Assembly (NCBI GenBank): GCA_002104905.1
Contig: MCFE01000050.1
Span: 1 to 64,000, forward strand
Direction: 5' to 3'
Source of the DNA: Basidiobolus meristosporus CBS 931.73
Lineage: Eukaryota > Basidiobolomycota > Basidiobolomycetes > Basidiobolales > Basidiobolaceae
Length of the DNA stretch: 64,000 nucleotides
In this document: positions 10,488-20,677 of the stretch, piece by piece
Position numbering within the stretch: the stretch's first letter is position 1
Layout of the letters: every line of letters starts with the position of its first letter
Notes under the pieces: generated by a model
The model's input: the letters and a program-made list of their open reading frames with translations, nothing else
Databases searched by the model: none
Told to the model about the DNA's origin: nothing
Translations under genes and position numbers: made by a program

Positions 10488-11067
10488 AGGTAGTAGTGGG
10501 TAAGCAAATAAATAGGGGTGACTTTACAGCAGAATATATGAATGGTGCAAGGGGGGTAAAAAAAGGAAATATTGCTTAGTAAATTGGTTTTGTAGCATTA
10601 TACAGGAATAGCAGTAGGCGGCAATACTGCTGTTATAATGCCAATAGATGTCCACATCAAGGCCATCAAAACACTGTCAAGTTTTTTTCCATATATGGCA
10701 TTTGCACATATTGGCTGGTTGGGTCTGCTTAGATAAATAGAGATTGTAATAAGACCATCAGCATGCCATGCAAATACCAACCATGGACTGCTAAATCAAC
10801 ATCAAGCTTATTAACCTATTTGGCAGTAAAAGCAGCAGAACACCATCACAGTCCCATCATGAGATTGTAAAGAGGGTCATCAGTTCCAAGCTGCTGGCAT
10901 TGTGACAGCCTCATTGTGAGATCCCAACAGCTGATCTGGATTGGATCCACCTCTAGGACCAAATTACTTTTCATAGTGATTGATAGGCACACCAAGAGGT
11001 TGTAGCACTTCTTCAAGAGCAGAGCTCAAGAAAATACACTTGAATATTGCAAGGACTGGTAGATGAT
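10488..11067. other. no gene recognised
   Basis: The spacer between LTR fragments is AT-rich and CpG-poor. Open frames are short and have no recognisable domain. Confidence 0.35.
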
Positions 11068-11187
11068 GTGAAAATATTTCAAGTAAATCCTGACAAGGAA
11101 TTTGGCCAGAATCCTCTAAGATTTGTAGACTATGATCTAAGTGGCTAAGTCAGTGGATATTTAGGTAAAATTACAAAATTTACAACA
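11068..11187 (-). repeat. LTR end fragment (copia family)
   Basis: This 120 bp fragment matches the last third of the LTR (GTGAAAATATTTCAAGTAAA, then GATCTAAGTGGCTAAGTCAG and the end TTTACAACA). The rest of the LTR is absent. It is diverged from the other copies and marks the right edge of the repeat-rich region. Confidence 0.75.
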
Positions 11188-11563
11188 ACTATAACACCTA
11201 CACCCTAAACTAGCAAAATACCTTGTTCCATATACCTTTGTGGTTACCCTAATCCACTATATAGCTGTACAAAATGAGCAACATATACAAACATGCCACA
11301 TCTATTAAGGCTAATAACTAGTGAAAGCACTTGCCACTTGGCATCATCAATTACAGTCCTGATGTCTAGCCTTATGTAATACAGCATTTAATTAACCAAT
11401 TCATATATCACCATGCGTTGAATATATCCTGTAGGATCATCGATCAGTAATGATCACTCTGAACTACAGATAAGTGATGATCATTTGATACAGTGCTACA
11501 CTGTGTTAACTCGCTTTGAAGCAACTGGCGGGAGTTGGTTTATTAAAAATATTTATACTGAAT
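11188..11563. other. transition from repeat to gene DNA, no gene
   Basis: No coding region is visible. CpGs reappear from about 11415, marking the change from CpG-depleted repeat DNA to gene-bearing DNA. The last 100 bp are the likely 3' flank of the LPMO gene. Confidence 0.4.
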
Positions 11564-12463
11564 TTAACAAGCCCCTAAATCAGTCCAGACTCCTTGCTGA
11601 CCGGGAGTTTCGTTTTGGGTCCACCACTTGGCTTGCCAAAGATGCCCGTTGTAAGTAACTTTCTGAGCGCCATTGTATGCAGTACCCGCGTTCCAGGCTG
11701 CCACTCCACCACACGAGCCAGTTCCAGGATCGCTAGTTGCGGTTGGCTTAGTGGAGGTTGCGGTGGTTGTAGGCTTGGTAGTGGTAGTGGGCTTTACAGT
11801 GGTAGTGGGCTTCACTGTGGTAGTTGGGTCAGGAGTCACACCTCCACCAGTAGCCCCAACAGTGATAATTGGGCGCTGATCCAGTAACTCATGACCGTCT
11901 CCTTCCCCAATATCAAATTCCGGGATAGTAGGATAACCAGGAAGGTTAGCAACCATAAGCTTAGGACCGGTGACTTTTCCGCCAGGGACCCCACCATTAA
12001 TAGTAATGTCAACACAGTTCATGTAGTACTCTCGGTTACCCTCGGCATTAACCCAAGTCCAGGCTAAGGTAGCACGATTGCTGGGAGGAGCAGTAGCAGG
12101 AATAGGTACATCAAAAGTGAGGCCATCTTTGAAGCAATTACGGACAACCGTCTTCAACACGACAAATGTCTGGTCATTATCGTAGGAGAGAGCGAACTGG
12201 CAGTGACCACCGTTATGGGTATTTCCAGGGGCGAACTGCACTTTCACGGTATCCCCAGCATTATAGGTGTACTCAACTTTCCCTGGCTTATAGCCTTTGC
12301 AGGGAAATACACCCAATGGACCGTTCATATCATAATCGATATCTCCGATCGACTGATAGTACTTGCTAAAGGTAGACTTTCGAGGAGCAGGCGATTGAAT
12401 TTCCATGTGGCCAGACACGGAACTCAAGGCACACAGGGCAATTAAATAGGATGGAACTCGCAT
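11564..12463 (-). CDS. AA11-type lytic polysaccharide monooxygenase with C-terminal CBM5/12
   Basis: This intronless gene encodes a 299-residue secreted copper enzyme predicted to cleave chitin oxidatively. The signal peptide (residues 1-18) ends just before histidine 19, so the mature protein starts HMEIQSPAP, as LPMOs require for the histidine brace. The second copper histidine is H83 in NTHNGGHCQ, aligned with the HGGGSCQ segment of characterised AA11 enzymes. The axial tyrosine would be Y147 in GNREYYMNC. A Thr/Pro-rich linker (about residues 212-250) leads to a carbohydrate-binding module of the CBM5/12 type with AKWWT and aromatic residues typical of chitin binding. AA11 is a fungal chitin-active family, so a role in remodelling its own wall or using insect or fungal chitin is likely. 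A TATA box lies about 60 bp upstream. Confidence 0.88.
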   Translation of the reverse strand: MRVPSYLIALCALSSVSGHMEIQSPAPRKSTFSKYYQSIGDIDYDMNGPLGVFPCKGYKPGKVEYTYNAGDTVKVQFAPGNTHNGGHCQFALSYDNDQTFVVLKTVVRNCFKDGLTFDVPIPATAPPSNRATLAWTWVNAEGNREYYMNCVDITINGGVPGGKVTGPKLMVANLPGYPTIPEFDIGEGDGHELLDQRPIITVGATGGGVTPDPTTTVKPTTTVKPTTTTKPTTTATSTKPTATSDPGTGSCGGVAAWNAGTAYNGAQKVTYNGHLWQAKWWTQNETPGQQGVWTDLGAC

Positions 12464-12520
12464 GCCTTCGTAGTAAGATTGGTTAGATTGATAATTGTCA
12501 AAGAGCTAGATACCCGGCCT

Positions 12521-12529
12521 CTTTATATG
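12521..12529 (-). promoter_or_regulatory. TATA box of the LPMO gene
   Basis: The minus strand reads CATATAAAG about 60 bp upstream of the LPMO start codon, a spacing expected for a fungal core promoter. Confidence 0.5.
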
Positions 12530-13037
12530 AGAATATTTGGGCAATATTCCCTCTGGTGCACCGCACTATCTGCGCCGGTATTTGATTCTTGGTGTAGCAT
12601 CAATGGTGAGGGCTACAGGCGAATACGGGCATAGATCAGCAATCACGAGTCTTTTCTAGCGCAAAAAGCATCTTTAACACTCGGGGAATATTTGAAAAGC
12701 GAGTCGAATATGACTAAATTCAACATGAACTGTACCACAAAAGGCTAGTGTGACCAATTTGGACTTATAAGCAAAGATTCAGTAACACGTCTACTCCGTT
12801 GCCCATCTCGTTTCCTGATGATAGACTGTCATACATCTACTCTTACTCAAACACATTTTATTCTTATATCTCAACACAGCTAAAGAATCATTTTTTATAT
12901 ACGCCACATGGTTATTAATAGATGATAAGACTTTCCACAAACTAGCATGCTTGAAATTCGGTAGTGACTATGAGAGTCTTTGGGTAGTTGAGAAGTGATT
13001 AAATAACCCTGATAGATATCTTCTTAATGATATAAAT

Positions 13038-13594
13038 ATGGAGAGAGATACTATTTGGAGTCGTATCCATCGCAAGCCATTTCCATATCTTGACTGCTAT
13101 TTTAGGTTTGGCTACTCTTGAGGCAATCACCGCTATTCCTGCTGGCTACAGTGCACCATACACCCGGCCATCCAAAAGGTTTGTCTTTGTCCAGCACTAT
13201 GTGATACCATGCTAACCCAATGCAAGAACCCTTGTGCTTGCATCAGCACCGATAACCAGGGTCTCGTTGTTGGGAGAAGTATTCATCACAGCAACACGAA
13301 AGCATGACAACTTGAATGTTGTGGAAAAGGAGTATACTCCCTATATTTACTTTTGAAAGATGGGCCCAATAATGTGCATTAAGCACTTGTCTCACACATT
13401 CAGTTTTGGCTTACCTGGAAAAATCAGTGAATAGCCGATATTCATCCTGTCACACCTGTGGCTTGACATTCCAGACTCAGAAAACATGTGATTGCTCGAC
13501 AAGCGAAATTATAGATCTGGACAATCCAAGTAATGCATGGAAAAAATTGACTAATGAATGCGAGCTTGCCTTGAACAACCTCAGAGCCAAATAG
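13038..13594 (+). pseudogene. possible small cysteine-rich protein, broken or spliced
   Basis: Three coding-like pieces lie close together in different frames. The first, near 13110-13190, is a hydrophobic stretch (LTAILGLATLEAITAIPAG) resembling a signal peptide but with no in-frame ATG. The second, near 13180-13300, has a cysteine pattern (CLCPALCDTMLTQCKNPCAC). The third, 13430-13594, reads CHTCGLTFQTQKTCDC and ends at a stop at 13592-13594. The two cysteine blocks look alike, as if from repeats or exons of one secreted protein. I could not find a splice model that joins them with a start, so this may be a decayed gene. The function is unknown. Confidence 0.22.
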
Positions 13595-13650
13595 TGACTA
13601 ATCTTCACTAATTCCTGTCAGTAATAACTTTGACTTGAAAACCCACCTAA

Positions 13651-14753
13651 ATGAAGCGTACACTTGTTGCATTCAAACCATTCGCCTCTCGTGCACTTGG
13701 CATGGCCGGCAGCAGAAATATGCTTCGATTCAACTTAGTTCAAGGACAAAGGGCTTTTGCAACCAGTCAAGGCCCTGACCAAGTCGTAGATGAGCAGAAG
13801 GAGAGGTAAATTCCCTTCTTTGCTAAAATTTCTATTTTTACGCAAATCTGCTTTTCATATCGTACAATATCATTAATTCTATACTGCTGTTAAAAGGCTT
13901 ACCCCTCCACCTGCCAAACCCCGACCAGATACAGACATACCTTCTAAAATCCTTGAAGCCTCCCTTCCGTTTGTTCGCACTTACGGCTGGTCCACTGGTT
14001 CAATTGCGAAAGGAGCACAGGCTTTAGGATACCTACCAGTGACACATGGCCTTTTCCCAAATGGGGGCTTGGATCTTGTTGATTACTTCATGGAAGATGC
14101 TAGACTTAAAACCGTCCAGAGCTTGGAGGGGAAATTAGAAGGGTAGCCACGCTTATGTTCCAACAAAATATTCGAAGTTTACTCAAGTTACCTGATTGTA
14201 GTCTCTCGACCACCGAGAAAGTACGAAAGGCCTGTATTACTCGCCTACAGCATACAATGCCATACGCAGAAAGTTGGCCCGAGGTAACTCCTGATCCCGC
14301 AGTATTTCGAAGACACAAAGATTGATTTGAAACATAGGCTGCAGCGATCTTGGCGGAACCGTGGAATGCTCCGGTGGCTATGCGCCATTTGAGCAGCTTG
14401 GTGGACGATATTTGGTACTTGGCTGGAGACAAGAGCTTTGATGTACGGAAAATCAGCCAACCTCTCATAGACACAGAAATTAATCCAGATTTTATTGTAG
14501 TTTAATTGGTATACAAAGCGCTTCCTGTTGTCCGGCGTTTACACCTCGACCGGTATCTAGATCTCGTTAGTTGTATGGAAACAACCGCAACACCGCTAAC
14601 CTTGCATTAGAGATGTACATGACCAAGGACCATTCACCTGACTTCACCAATACGCTTGAATTTCTCGATAGACGCCTAGAAGATGTTGCAAAAATCGGAG
14701 GCGCCACACAAGAGGTAGATTCAAACACTCACCCGGTTGCCAACCAGGGCTAA
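13651..14753 (+). CDS. COQ9: ubiquinone biosynthesis protein COQ9
   Basis: COQ9 is a mitochondrial lipid-binding protein that delivers coenzyme Q intermediates to the hydroxylase COQ7 in the CoQ complex. Six exons join in frame to 260 residues: 13651-13805, 13897-14142, 14202-14283, 14338-14442, 14501-14552 and 14611-14753. The N-terminus (MKRTLVAFKPFASRALGM) is arginine-rich and free of acidic residues, as expected for a mitochondrial presequence. The TetR-like COQ9 fold is recognisable from ILEASLPFVRTYGWSTGSI, SLVDDIWYLAGDKSFD, FNWYTKRFLLSGVYTSTEM and SPDFTNTLEFLDRRLEDV, which match human COQ9 block by block. Introns are 54-91 bp. Exon boundaries are inferred from GT-AG sites and family alignment. 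No transfer or truncation is evident. Confidence 0.9.
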
Positions 14754-15007
14754 TTTCCGCTAATTTCCACTGTAGATCTCCATGCTGGCCTCATTTGGAT
14801 TCCAGACAGCGCGTGGTATTTTGAACTCGGTAAGCTCCAGTACGAAAGCATTTCTCACACTGATGGCTTAAACCAATTCATACTATGACAGAGAGGAATT
14901 CGCATCTGATAGGTGTATCGATTCATGCTTTTCCTGTTCAGTTTGATAGGAATGCCCCTTGAAATAAAATGACTTGAGCTAATAGTTATTGAGTTGAACA
15001 TGTAAAC
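14754..15007. other. convergent spacer, COQ9 / HAD phosphatase
   Basis: This short region holds the two 3' ends of convergent genes. I see no additional gene. Confidence 0.4.
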
Positions 15008-15673
15008 TCAAAGGGCGTTTATTACTGTGATGGTATAGATGCCAGTATCGGGATTGTATTCTATTTCCAAATCATCATAACTCTTGACGTGTACCAGAGC
15101 ACCATCTAGCGACTCCTTGGTATGCGTTGAAACAATGCCAATCACCCGCATGTTCCCGTTCAACGCAGCCTGAATACCAGCGGGAGCATCCTCAAATACA
15201 ACACAGTCGATTGGCTCGATCCCTAGCTCCTTGGAAGCCTTGAGATAGCCCTCTGGATGAGGTTTACCATGCGTCACCTCAGACCCGGTGACAAACACCT
15301 TAGGGAAAGGAAAACTCTGCTGGTTAAATCTAAGCTCGGCCATCCCGCGACCAGCCGAAGTGACAATTGCCCAAGCGTTTGCAGGCAGTTTGTGCAAAAG
15401 ATTAAAAGCGCCGTTGATTGCTGTCACTCCTTCTGCATCTTGTGCTGCTTCGTTTTCAATAAAGGTTGCATGTTCTAGAGTAGCTTTCTCGGGAGTAAAC
15501 CGCTTCAACACCTCGATACTTCTAACGCCATGGCACATACTGAATAGCTCCTCCTCAATGATGCTATGTTGCTTGCAAAAATTCTTCCAATAACGTTCTA
15601 CAGCTGGTGTAGTGTCTATCAAAGTGCCGTCCATATCGAACAGTAGGGCTTTGCATTGGAGCTGGGTGACCAT
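15008..15673 (-). CDS. HAD-superfamily sugar/glycerol phosphate phosphatase
   Basis: This intronless gene encodes a 221-residue haloacid-dehalogenase phosphatase of the group that includes yeast GPP1/2 (glycerol-3-phosphatase) and DOG1/2 (2-deoxyglucose-6-phosphatase). Motif I is LLFDMDGTLID with nucleophile D13 and acid/base D15. Motif II is the serine in AIVTSAGRGMA. The motif III lysine is in HGKPHPEGYLKA, and motif IV is VVFEDAPAGIQAA. The length and small cap domain fit the GPP/DOG type. The substrate cannot be chosen from sequence alone: glycerol-3-phosphate (osmotic response, glycerol production) and hexose-6-phosphates are both plausible. The start at 15673 is the only one that gives a complete motif I. 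A TATTTAAA-like element lies about 60 bp upstream on the minus strand. Confidence 0.88.
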   Translation of the reverse strand: MVTQLQCKALLFDMDGTLIDTTPAVERYWKNFCKQHSIIEEELFSMCHGVRSIEVLKRFTPEKATLEHATFIENEAAQDAEGVTAINGAFNLLHKLPANAWAIVTSAGRGMAELRFNQQSFPFPKVFVTGSEVTHGKPHPEGYLKASKELGIEPIDCVVFEDAPAGIQAALNGNMRVIGIVSTHTKESLDGALVHVKSYDDLEIEYNPDTGIYTITVINAL

Positions 15674-17228
15674 GTTTAAAGTAGAGTGCGGTAGTGAGGG
15701 GTGATATTAGCCAGCGAAGGATTGGGATAGTTTAAATACTAGGTGAAATACTCTGTTTCGACCAGGACCAGACTGGCTAAATATCAGGACTGATGATATT
15801 TTTAGAAATTTCTTTATTTATCGGTAGTCTGTAGCACTTGTGCATTATTGGAGCTACTAACATTTCTGTGACAGACTCTATATTTGTGAGCAAGAATATT
15901 CTTCCAGGTGCTATACCAATTCATGAGAAAACATCCACACCTTCTACCAGAACTACTGAGTATCGGTAACCCTAGGCACGAACAGCCACTAAGCAATAGT
16001 ATGTATCCATATTAGGCGCGAGCATTTGTTTGAATCCAAGCGATCAGATAATCTTAATCAAGTCTAAAAATATACAGGGGTTACTTCACGGTAACGCAAA
16101 GTCCTACCAGCACACCGATGCAAGTGAAAGGTTAGTTTTACTTGGCCTCTCTACTACCAGACTTGGGCTTAACGATCGTTGCACACTCTTTATATTTAGT
16201 CCTCCATCGGAAGGGCACGAGGGGTGATAGATTTGACTAATTTGGAGAGTGAAGCACCAATCACCTCATCCTCAATCGATCCGCAATGGTATGAAAATCC
16301 GTCGGTAGCTAAATTTCCCGAGCCTCAATGACATGGTGTTAGCATGTGTGGGAAGGACATAAGTTTCCCCCCACATGTGGTAGGTTCGCCTTGGTGGGCA
16401 CTTACGAGATGATTGGCGTTGACCACTTTCTCCAGGTGAATATGAAGGTACTCCATCCCATTGACTAGAGTATATCATAGGTAAACTAGCTCAGCCAATC
16501 CATCACATGTAGCCAATGACAGCCTAATGGTTGACCCTTGCATCATCTGACACGATTGGTAATTGAAAAGCCGTTCTGTTAGTAAGCAAAGTAGAAATTA
16601 GTGCAGGTGGATTAAATGTACCGCAGTTGATTGGCGCCAATCCAGGAAAATCACAAGGGCAATGTGTTGAAGATTTTTGTCGCTGCTGCTAAGACTGAAT
16701 AGGTATCTAGCTATACGTTGCTACACGTGCTGAAGTCAAGCAGTCGGTTTAAAGTGATCACTAAACTCCGGCTCATTTCATGGGGAGTTTGAGGAAAAGG
16801 CATGCAGCAGCGTCCAATCGATGACTGATCGTCGTTTCGAAACACGGCCTTTTGGAAAAATTACTGCAGATTTCGAGACATGGACTGGTAAAAAAAATCC
16901 ACATCCTATCGGCATCCATATCTTGTGGATGGCTCCTCTTTTGGGCATCGCCGGAAAGGATTTTGTCCAACTTAACATGAGACCGATTTCAGAGGGACGG
17001 CCAAATCATGCCCAGAATTTATCCGTCGCCAATATAAAATGAAGGAATGGGATTCAGCCACATGCATTATTTCTCCCTTCTCTACGATTGTTCCCTTGAT
17101 ACAATATACGCGTGGTAGCGACTCTCATTTGACAGTTAGTGTGTTTCTTTTCGCTCTGCAACGACAGTCGGTTGACGTTCTTTTCATGTTACCAGATACT
17201 ATTCAGATAGAAACATCGGAATATAACG
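15674..17228. other. intergenic region, divergent promoters
   Basis: This 1.55 kb region separates two divergently transcribed genes, the HAD phosphatase and the sterol acyltransferase. Open frames are short and lack domains. It presumably holds both promoters; I see no clear conserved element besides the AT-rich start region of the phosphatase gene. Confidence 0.45.
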
Positions 17229-18878
17229 ATGCCCGAATTAACTTGTTTGCTTGAAAAGCACACTATCTTGGATGGAAACAAGTCGTTCAATCTCCCCATT
17301 CTGACCCAGGAAGCAAAAAGCATGAAGGCCAAAGACAGTCCAAAGAAGATCACCTCACATCAATTTGCCTTTCAGGAGAGGCCTTCTCTCTTCGATGTCC
17401 CAACCATGGTGAAGGAGGGGAATCCATTTCGTGGATTTTACATATTGTTCTGGATCACCATGGGAGTGTTCCTGATTCAAACATTTACCAACAACCTGAA
17501 GCTCACTGGCCACATCACTGGCTCGTACCTCTTTTCGATTTTATCCAAAGATCTGGGCAGCTTGTTCCTATCGGATATGGCGATGATTGCTGCCACGTTT
17601 GTCAGCTTGGCAATTCAGAAAGTCATAGTGCATAAATGGATGCATAGAGAATATGCTGGAATGATCATCCAGCACGTATATCAAACTTCCTATCTGGCTT
17701 TCGCCATCAGCTGGGCTCTTTGGAAGTACGCACAATTATTCCACAGCCATTCATGGCATCAACAAAGCTGACGATTCATTTTCCATTTTAGGGATTGGCC
17801 ATGGATTCAATGCACGTTCTTTGTACTACATGCCCTTGTGAACCTGATGAAGATTCACTCTTACATCAGCTACAACGGAGAGCTGTCAGTCCAGCACGAG
17901 CAGTTGGAAGCATTGCTCCAGGAAGAGCAGAGCTTAATCAAAGCACAGAAGAAAGAAGATCGAGGGGTCGATCAGGACGCTATCAGTGAGCTAAGGGACC
18001 AAATTGACCACCTCCGCGCAAGCTTGACCAAGGGCAGCGTTCAGTACCCTGCCAATGTTACAGTGAAGAATTTCTGGGATTATCTGTTGTTCCCAACACT
18101 GGTTTACGAACTCGAATATCCAAGAACTAAAAGGTATGGGTCACGATCGATCGACCAAATGGACACGTATTAACTCCCTTGCAGCATCCGTCCGTGGTAC
18201 ATCTTTGAAAAATGTTTGGCCCTGGTGGGGACATTCACTCTTCTGTATGTCTTGGTCGAACATCAGATCATCCCCGTGCTGAACGACTCCGTAAACACCT
18301 CGGTGATCCTTACCGTTTTGCAGCTGATTTTCCCGTTCATGCTGGCGTTTCTTTTCGTATTCTATATCATGTTCGAGTGTGTCTGCAATGGCTTCGCGGA
18401 GATAAGCAGGTTAGTAGCAACCAGGCCTAGAATCTGTTTCGCCAATTGTTTCTCATCCGTCCCCACCCAATCTAGGTTCGCTGATAGATCATTCTACGAT
18501 GATTGGTGGAATAGCACGACGTTCGATGATTACGCACGTAAATGGAATCGACCAGTCCATCTGTTCTTGCTGAGACATGTGTATCTCAATTCCATTCAGA
18601 CGTACAAGTTGTCGAAAAAGAGCGCCACCTATTTGACGTTCTTGCTCAGCTCCTGCGTCCATGAGCTGGTCATGGTTGTTATCACAAGAAGATTCCGACC
18701 ATACCTCTTCTTTTTGCAGATGTTCCAGCTGCCATTGATTTGGATGGCACGTCAGCCAATCGTCCGTCGGTATCCCTCGGTGGGCATTGCTCTCTTCTGG
18801 ATGGGCATTCTCTCCGGCATTCCGTTGCTTGCCGTTCTTTATTGTAGACAATTAATGATTGAAGCCAACAGTGCTTAA
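17229..18878 (+). CDS. ARE2: sterol O-acyltransferase (ARE1/ARE2 family, MBOAT)
   Basis: The product esterifies sterols with fatty acyl-CoA in the endoplasmic reticulum, making the steryl esters stored in lipid droplets. Four exons (17229-17725, 17792-18133, 18185-18409, 18476-18878) join to 488 residues. The MBOAT hallmark FYDDWWN is at residues 361-367, and the catalytic histidine is H417 in SSCVHELVM. Between them, WNRPVHLFLLRHVY closely resembles yeast Are2 and separates it from DGAT1 enzymes. Many hydrophobic segments fit a multi-pass membrane protein. The N-terminal 60 residues are poorly conserved, as usual in the family. The start at 17229 is the first ATG in the open frame. The gene is convergent with the P450 gene downstream. 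Steryl or diacylglycerol acyl acceptors cannot be fully distinguished without assay, but the sterol assignment is better supported. Confidence 0.9.
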
Positions 18879-18987
18879 CAATCAGAGTATATATCCCCTT
18901 CCCTATATAGATGAGCATACCTTGATTCCCAATAAACTAGAATTCGATATTTTATTTGAGGAGCATTCCGTTTCTTTTTTGAAACCG

Positions 18988-19056
18988 GAGTAGTGTTGTT
19001 ACATGATGAATTTTATGTCGAACAAAGCAGAGTAGTGTTGTTACATAATGATTTTA
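18988..19056. repeat. 42 bp direct repeat between convergent genes
   Basis: GAGTAGTGTTGTTACAT-ATGA-TTTTA occurs twice, starting at 18988 and 19030 with a 42 bp period. It lies between the ARE2-type and P450 stop codons, so it may be in both 3' untranslated regions. It is probably a simple tandem duplication. Confidence 0.6.
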
Positions 19057-19074
19057 ACATTGAGCCTTTCAGGT

Positions 19075-20595
19075 TTAGCTTCTGGTTTTGAGCTCTGGCT
19101 CACACTTCTGAATCATGCTTGAAAGACCCTCGTGTCTAGGCGTGAACTTCACTCTGAACTCGTTTGGATAGTTGGCCAAGCCGTTGATCATGTCATCCTC
19201 TTGTAGGGTGTGCTTTGATGCTTGACTTTCAGTAATATTGAAGGCCCAGATGATTCCGGCAATAGCAGTCCAAACCTCTCTGGTTGCAAGCTGTGAACCT
19301 GCACAGACGCGCCTTCCGGCTCCGAATGCAAAATGATCCCCGTCGTCGACATTCTTCGAGCTTAAAAAGCGTTCTGGCTGGAATTTTTCTGGCGACGCAT
19401 ATCGGCTAGCGTCGAAGTGGATAGCGTGAGAGTTGAGAATAATGAGGGTGTCTCTCGGGATGAAATATTGCTCATAGAGGTCGTCCTTCACACTGGCATG
19501 AGGGATCCCTAGGAAATTTGGGGTGCGGAAGCGGAGCAATTCTTTCAGGAACGCGTCGAAGTAGGGTAGACTCTGGTAATCTGTCTGATAATCTGGAAGT
19601 CTGTTTGCCCCGATGACCTGGTCGAATTCCTGATGAAGCTTCTCTTGAACCTCGGGAATTTTGGCCATGATCAAAGTGGCCCAATTCAGCGTGCAGGCAG
19701 CACTATCGAACCCACCACGAAGCAAACTATCACAGATATAAAGGATGTCCTCCTCATCCAGGCCGTCTTTCTCGGCACCCTTTTGAATGGTTTCTAACAG
19801 GGTTGCCGACCTGTCGGTGGTTTTTTGCTGGGCCATTCCTTGTAGTTTGCGAATGATCTGCTCGCGCTTCACTCGATTCTCGGTACCCTTCTGGAAGATA
19901 GGATTGATTTGGAGCTTGTTCAGGAATGGAAAATATGCCAAGAAGCTGGCCCCGAAGCTATTCATATGATGAAGGTCATCTGTAATTTGGATGAACTCTG
20001 ACATGAGATGGTCTTCGGAAGAATACAAGCCACGCCCAATCAATAACGCCACGACTATATTGAAGGAGAACTTTTTCATAATGCTCTCCGGGAACACTCC
20101 GAGGTCACCATTCGTTTCAGAGACTGATAGTAGATCCACCAGCAACTGTCTTGTCTGACTGTTTATCACTGGAAAATAGTCCTTTACCGCGGTGGAATTT
20201 AGGACTCTATGCAGCACCTTGCGCATCTTCTTCCACTGATCTCCATAGGGCAATACGGAAACCCCCTTCCCAGGGCGGAAGCACACATCGTTTATCAGAT
20301 ACGATTGGTTGCGGGATGAGTAGTTTGATCCTCTTTTCACAAAGATCTCTTTGACTGATTGCGCGTCATTCACCACTACACAGGTCCTGCTGCCTAACCT
20401 AATGCTGAATACTGGTCCATACTTGCGCGCCCAAGCTGTAAGCTTCAAGTGCGGCAGACGTCCAAGCTGCAGGAAATTTCCAACAATAGGAAGGCCCAAG
20501 GGCCCGGGCGGTAGGTATTTACGGGAGTAGATGGTCACAAAGACGAACTTCAGCGCATACAACAAAGCCAACAAGGAAAGTGCGGTCAGCAACAT
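19075..20595 (-). CDS. cytochrome P450 monooxygenase
   Basis: This intronless gene encodes a complete 506-residue microsomal P450. An N-terminal membrane anchor (about residues 2-24) is followed by the proline-rich hinge PPGPLGLPIVGN. Helix I carries RGGFDSAACTLNW, in which the usual acidic-threonine pair of AGxDT is D-S. The ExxR motif is KELLR, then PERF and the heme loop FAFGAGRRVCAG with the thiolate cysteine near residue 436. The protein is of the CYP2-like/fungal class E group I type. The substrate cannot be predicted. No biosynthetic cluster partner is nearby, so a xenobiotic or lipid role is as likely as secondary metabolism. A TATA box precedes the gene by about 75 bp. Lack of introns in an intron-rich neighbourhood could mean retroposition or horizontal origin; this is not shown. 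Confidence 0.92.
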   Translation of the reverse strand: MLLTALSLLALLYALKFVFVTIYSRKYLPPGPLGLPIVGNFLQLGRLPHLKLTAWARKYGPVFSIRLGSRTCVVVNDAQSVKEIFVKRGSNYSSRNQSYLINDVCFRPGKGVSVLPYGDQWKKMRKVLHRVLNSTAVKDYFPVINSQTRQLLVDLLSVSETNGDLGVFPESIMKKFSFNIVVALLIGRGLYSSEDHLMSEFIQITDDLHHMNSFGASFLAYFPFLNKLQINPIFQKGTENRVKREQIIRKLQGMAQQKTTDRSATLLETIQKGAEKDGLDEEDILYICDSLLRGGFDSAACTLNWATLIMAKIPEVQEKLHQEFDQVIGANRLPDYQTDYQSLPYFDAFLKELLRFRTPNFLGIPHASVKDDLYEQYFIPRDTLIILNSHAIHFDASRYASPEKFQPERFLSSKNVDDGDHFAFGAGRRVCAGSQLATREVWTAIAGIIWAFNITESQASKHTLQEDDMINGLANYPNEFRVKFTPRHEGLSSMIQKCEPELKTRS

Positions 20596-20668
20596 GTTGT
20601 CAAAGGATATCTTGGCAATCAGAAAAGTAGTGGAATTGTTTAAATGACCTGCCGTTATCCTTACACCG

Positions 20669-20677
20669 TTATATATA
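20669..20677 (-). promoter_or_regulatory. TATA box of the P450 gene
   Basis: The minus strand reads TATATATAA about 75 bp upstream of the start codon, within the usual distance for a fungal core promoter. Confidence 0.5.

Noticed and set aside
14143-14201. apparent frameshift in COQ9 after LEGKLEG
   Set aside because: A 59 bp GT-AG intron explains it and restores the expected spacing to the next conserved block.
14106-14474. 122-residue minus-strand frame opposite COQ9
   Set aside because: It is the antisense shadow of COQ9 exons, which are supported by strong homology.
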